Assembly (NCBI RefSeq): GCF_000717715.1
Contig: NZ_JOAI01000106.1
Location: forward strand, 1 to 6,607
Direction: 5' to 3'
Source: Streptomyces sp. NRRL B-24484
GTDB taxonomy: Bacteria > Actinomycetota > Actinomycetes > Streptomycetales > Streptomycetaceae
Length of the DNA stretch: 6,607 bases
Shown here piece after piece: positions 5,955 to 6,607 of the stretch (its first letter is position 1; each line of letters opens with the position of its first letter). The notes beneath the pieces were generated by a model, which saw only the letters and a list, made by a program, of their open reading frames with translations, searched no databases and was not told where the DNA came from. The position numbers were made by a program, and so were the translations under genes.

Positions 5955-6607
5955 CGACGGCGATGACGAGGAGGGCGCCCTGGGCGACGTTCTGCCAGAA
6001 GGAGTTGATGCCTTCGACGGTCAGTCCGTTCTCCAGGCAGCCGAGCAGGGCGACGGCGAGCAGGGTGCCGCCGATGCCGCCCTTGCCGCCCTTGAGGGCG
6101 CAGCCGCCCAGCGCCGCGGCGGTGATGGCCTTGAGTTCGAGGCCTTCGCTGCCGGAGGTGGGCTGGCCGCTGCCGGTGCGGGCGGTGAGCAGGATGCCGG
6201 CGACGGCGGCGACGGTGCCGATGAGGGCGTAGACGGCGACGAGGTATTTGTTGATGTTGATGCCGGCGAGGCGGGCGGCGGTGTCGTTGCCGCCGATGGC
6301 GTAGATGTTGCGGCCGATGTCGGTGTATTTGAGCAGCAGGTGGACGGCGAGGGCGGTGAGGATGAGGATCCACACCATGACGGGCAGGCCGGCGATCTTG
6401 CCGCGGCCGAGGAAGACGAAGACGTCGTTGTTGAGGACGTAGCCCTGGGCGCGGCCGTCGGAGATGAGCTGGGCGAGTCCCTTGTAGGCGGCGAGGCCGG
6501 CCAGGGTCGCGATGGTGGGGTTGACGCGGCCGTAGACGATGACCAGTCCGTTGAGGACGCCGACGAGGATGCCGACGGCGACGGCGGCGGCCATGCCGAC
6601 GAGGGGG
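5905..6607 (-). CDS. RbsC-family sugar ABC transporter permease, N-terminus outside the window
   Basis: The minus-strand frame runs in from the window edge to a stop at 5905-5907 (TCA on the plus strand), giving 233 visible residues. Family members (BPD_transp_2; RbsC, XylH, AraH types) are about 320-350 residues, so roughly 90-110 N-terminal residues are missing. Recognisable parts, in order: a membrane helix with VGVLNGLVIVYGRVNPTIAT, a loop, a second hydrophobic group around VMVWILILTALAVHLLL, and the cytoplasmic loop GRNIYAIGGNDTAARLAG that matches RbsC's GRYIYALGGNEAATRLSG and is thought to contact the ATPase. Then come YLVAVYALIGTVAAVAGILL, the GSGQPTSG segment, the LGGCALKGGKGGIGGTL helix pair, and a last helix ending VIAVVIQQRRSG. 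It would form the inner-membrane channel of a pentose-type importer. The exact sugar cannot be read from the permease. The ATG at 6592-6594 is internal; the frame stays open to the edge. It is convergent with the LAL fusion. Confidence 0.9.
   Translation of the reverse strand, partial: PLVGMAAAVAVGILVGVLNGLVIVYGRVNPTIATLAGLAAYKGLAQLISDGRAQGYVLNNDVFVFLGRGKIAGLPVMVWILILTALAVHLLLKYTDIGRNIYAIGGNDTAARLAGININKYLVAVYALIGTVAAVAGILLTARTGSGQPTSGSEGLELKAITAAALGGCALKGGKGGIGGTLLAVALLGCLENGLTVEGINSFWQNVAQGALLVIAVVIQQRRSGERAIGLPA

Noticed and set aside
6592..6594. ATG at 6592-6594 (minus strand) as the permease start
   Set aside because: The frame continues open to the window edge, and the protein from here would lack the N-terminal membrane helices found in every RbsC-type permease.

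Overview
The window is very GC-rich, with codons ending mostly in G or C, Shine-Dalgarno-led ATG starts and large LuxR-family ATPase regulators. This points to an actinomycete, most likely Streptomyces or a close relative. That assignment rests on composition and gene families only.

Layout: (1) Bases 1-146 are the last 47 codons and stop of a LuxR-type regulator whose body lies upstream of the window ('copy 0'). (2) Bases 147-254 are a short leader with a conserved element and a ribosome binding site. (3) Bases 255-5954 are one uninterrupted 1,899-codon frame made of two tandem, closely related LAL-type regulators (large ATP-binding regulators of the LuxR family). Each has an N-terminal STAND/AAA-like ATPase with intact Walker A and B motifs and a long helical, TPR-like middle. 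Copy 1 runs about 255-3059 and breaks off inside its LuxR helix-turn-helix. It is joined in frame, through what is recognisably the untranslated leader of the next gene (3060-3122), to copy 2 (3123-5792). Copy 2 stops before its helix-turn-helix begins and runs into unrelated DNA that encodes a junk-like Arg/Trp/Cys-rich tail. (4) Bases 5793-5904 are a short convergent intergenic stretch. (5) Bases 5905-6607, minus strand, are the C-terminal two thirds or so of an RbsC-family sugar ABC permease whose start lies beyond the window.

The main point of interest is a tandem array of at least three LAL paralogues in which both visible junctions have lost DNA. Relative to the copy 0/copy 1 junction, the copy 1/copy 2 junction is 105 bp shorter. 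This is a multiple of three, so the two genes became one open frame. Neither ATPase module in the fusion keeps a complete DNA-binding domain. The 3' ends of the paralogues are identical at DNA level (101 bp between copies 1 and 2; 86 bp between copies 0 and 1) while the bodies differ throughout, which suggests recombination or gene conversion around the helix-turn-helix region. Real tandem-array decay, a new double-ATPase protein, and an assembly error in a repeat are all still possible. Nothing links the sugar permease functionally to the regulators; it is simply convergent with them.
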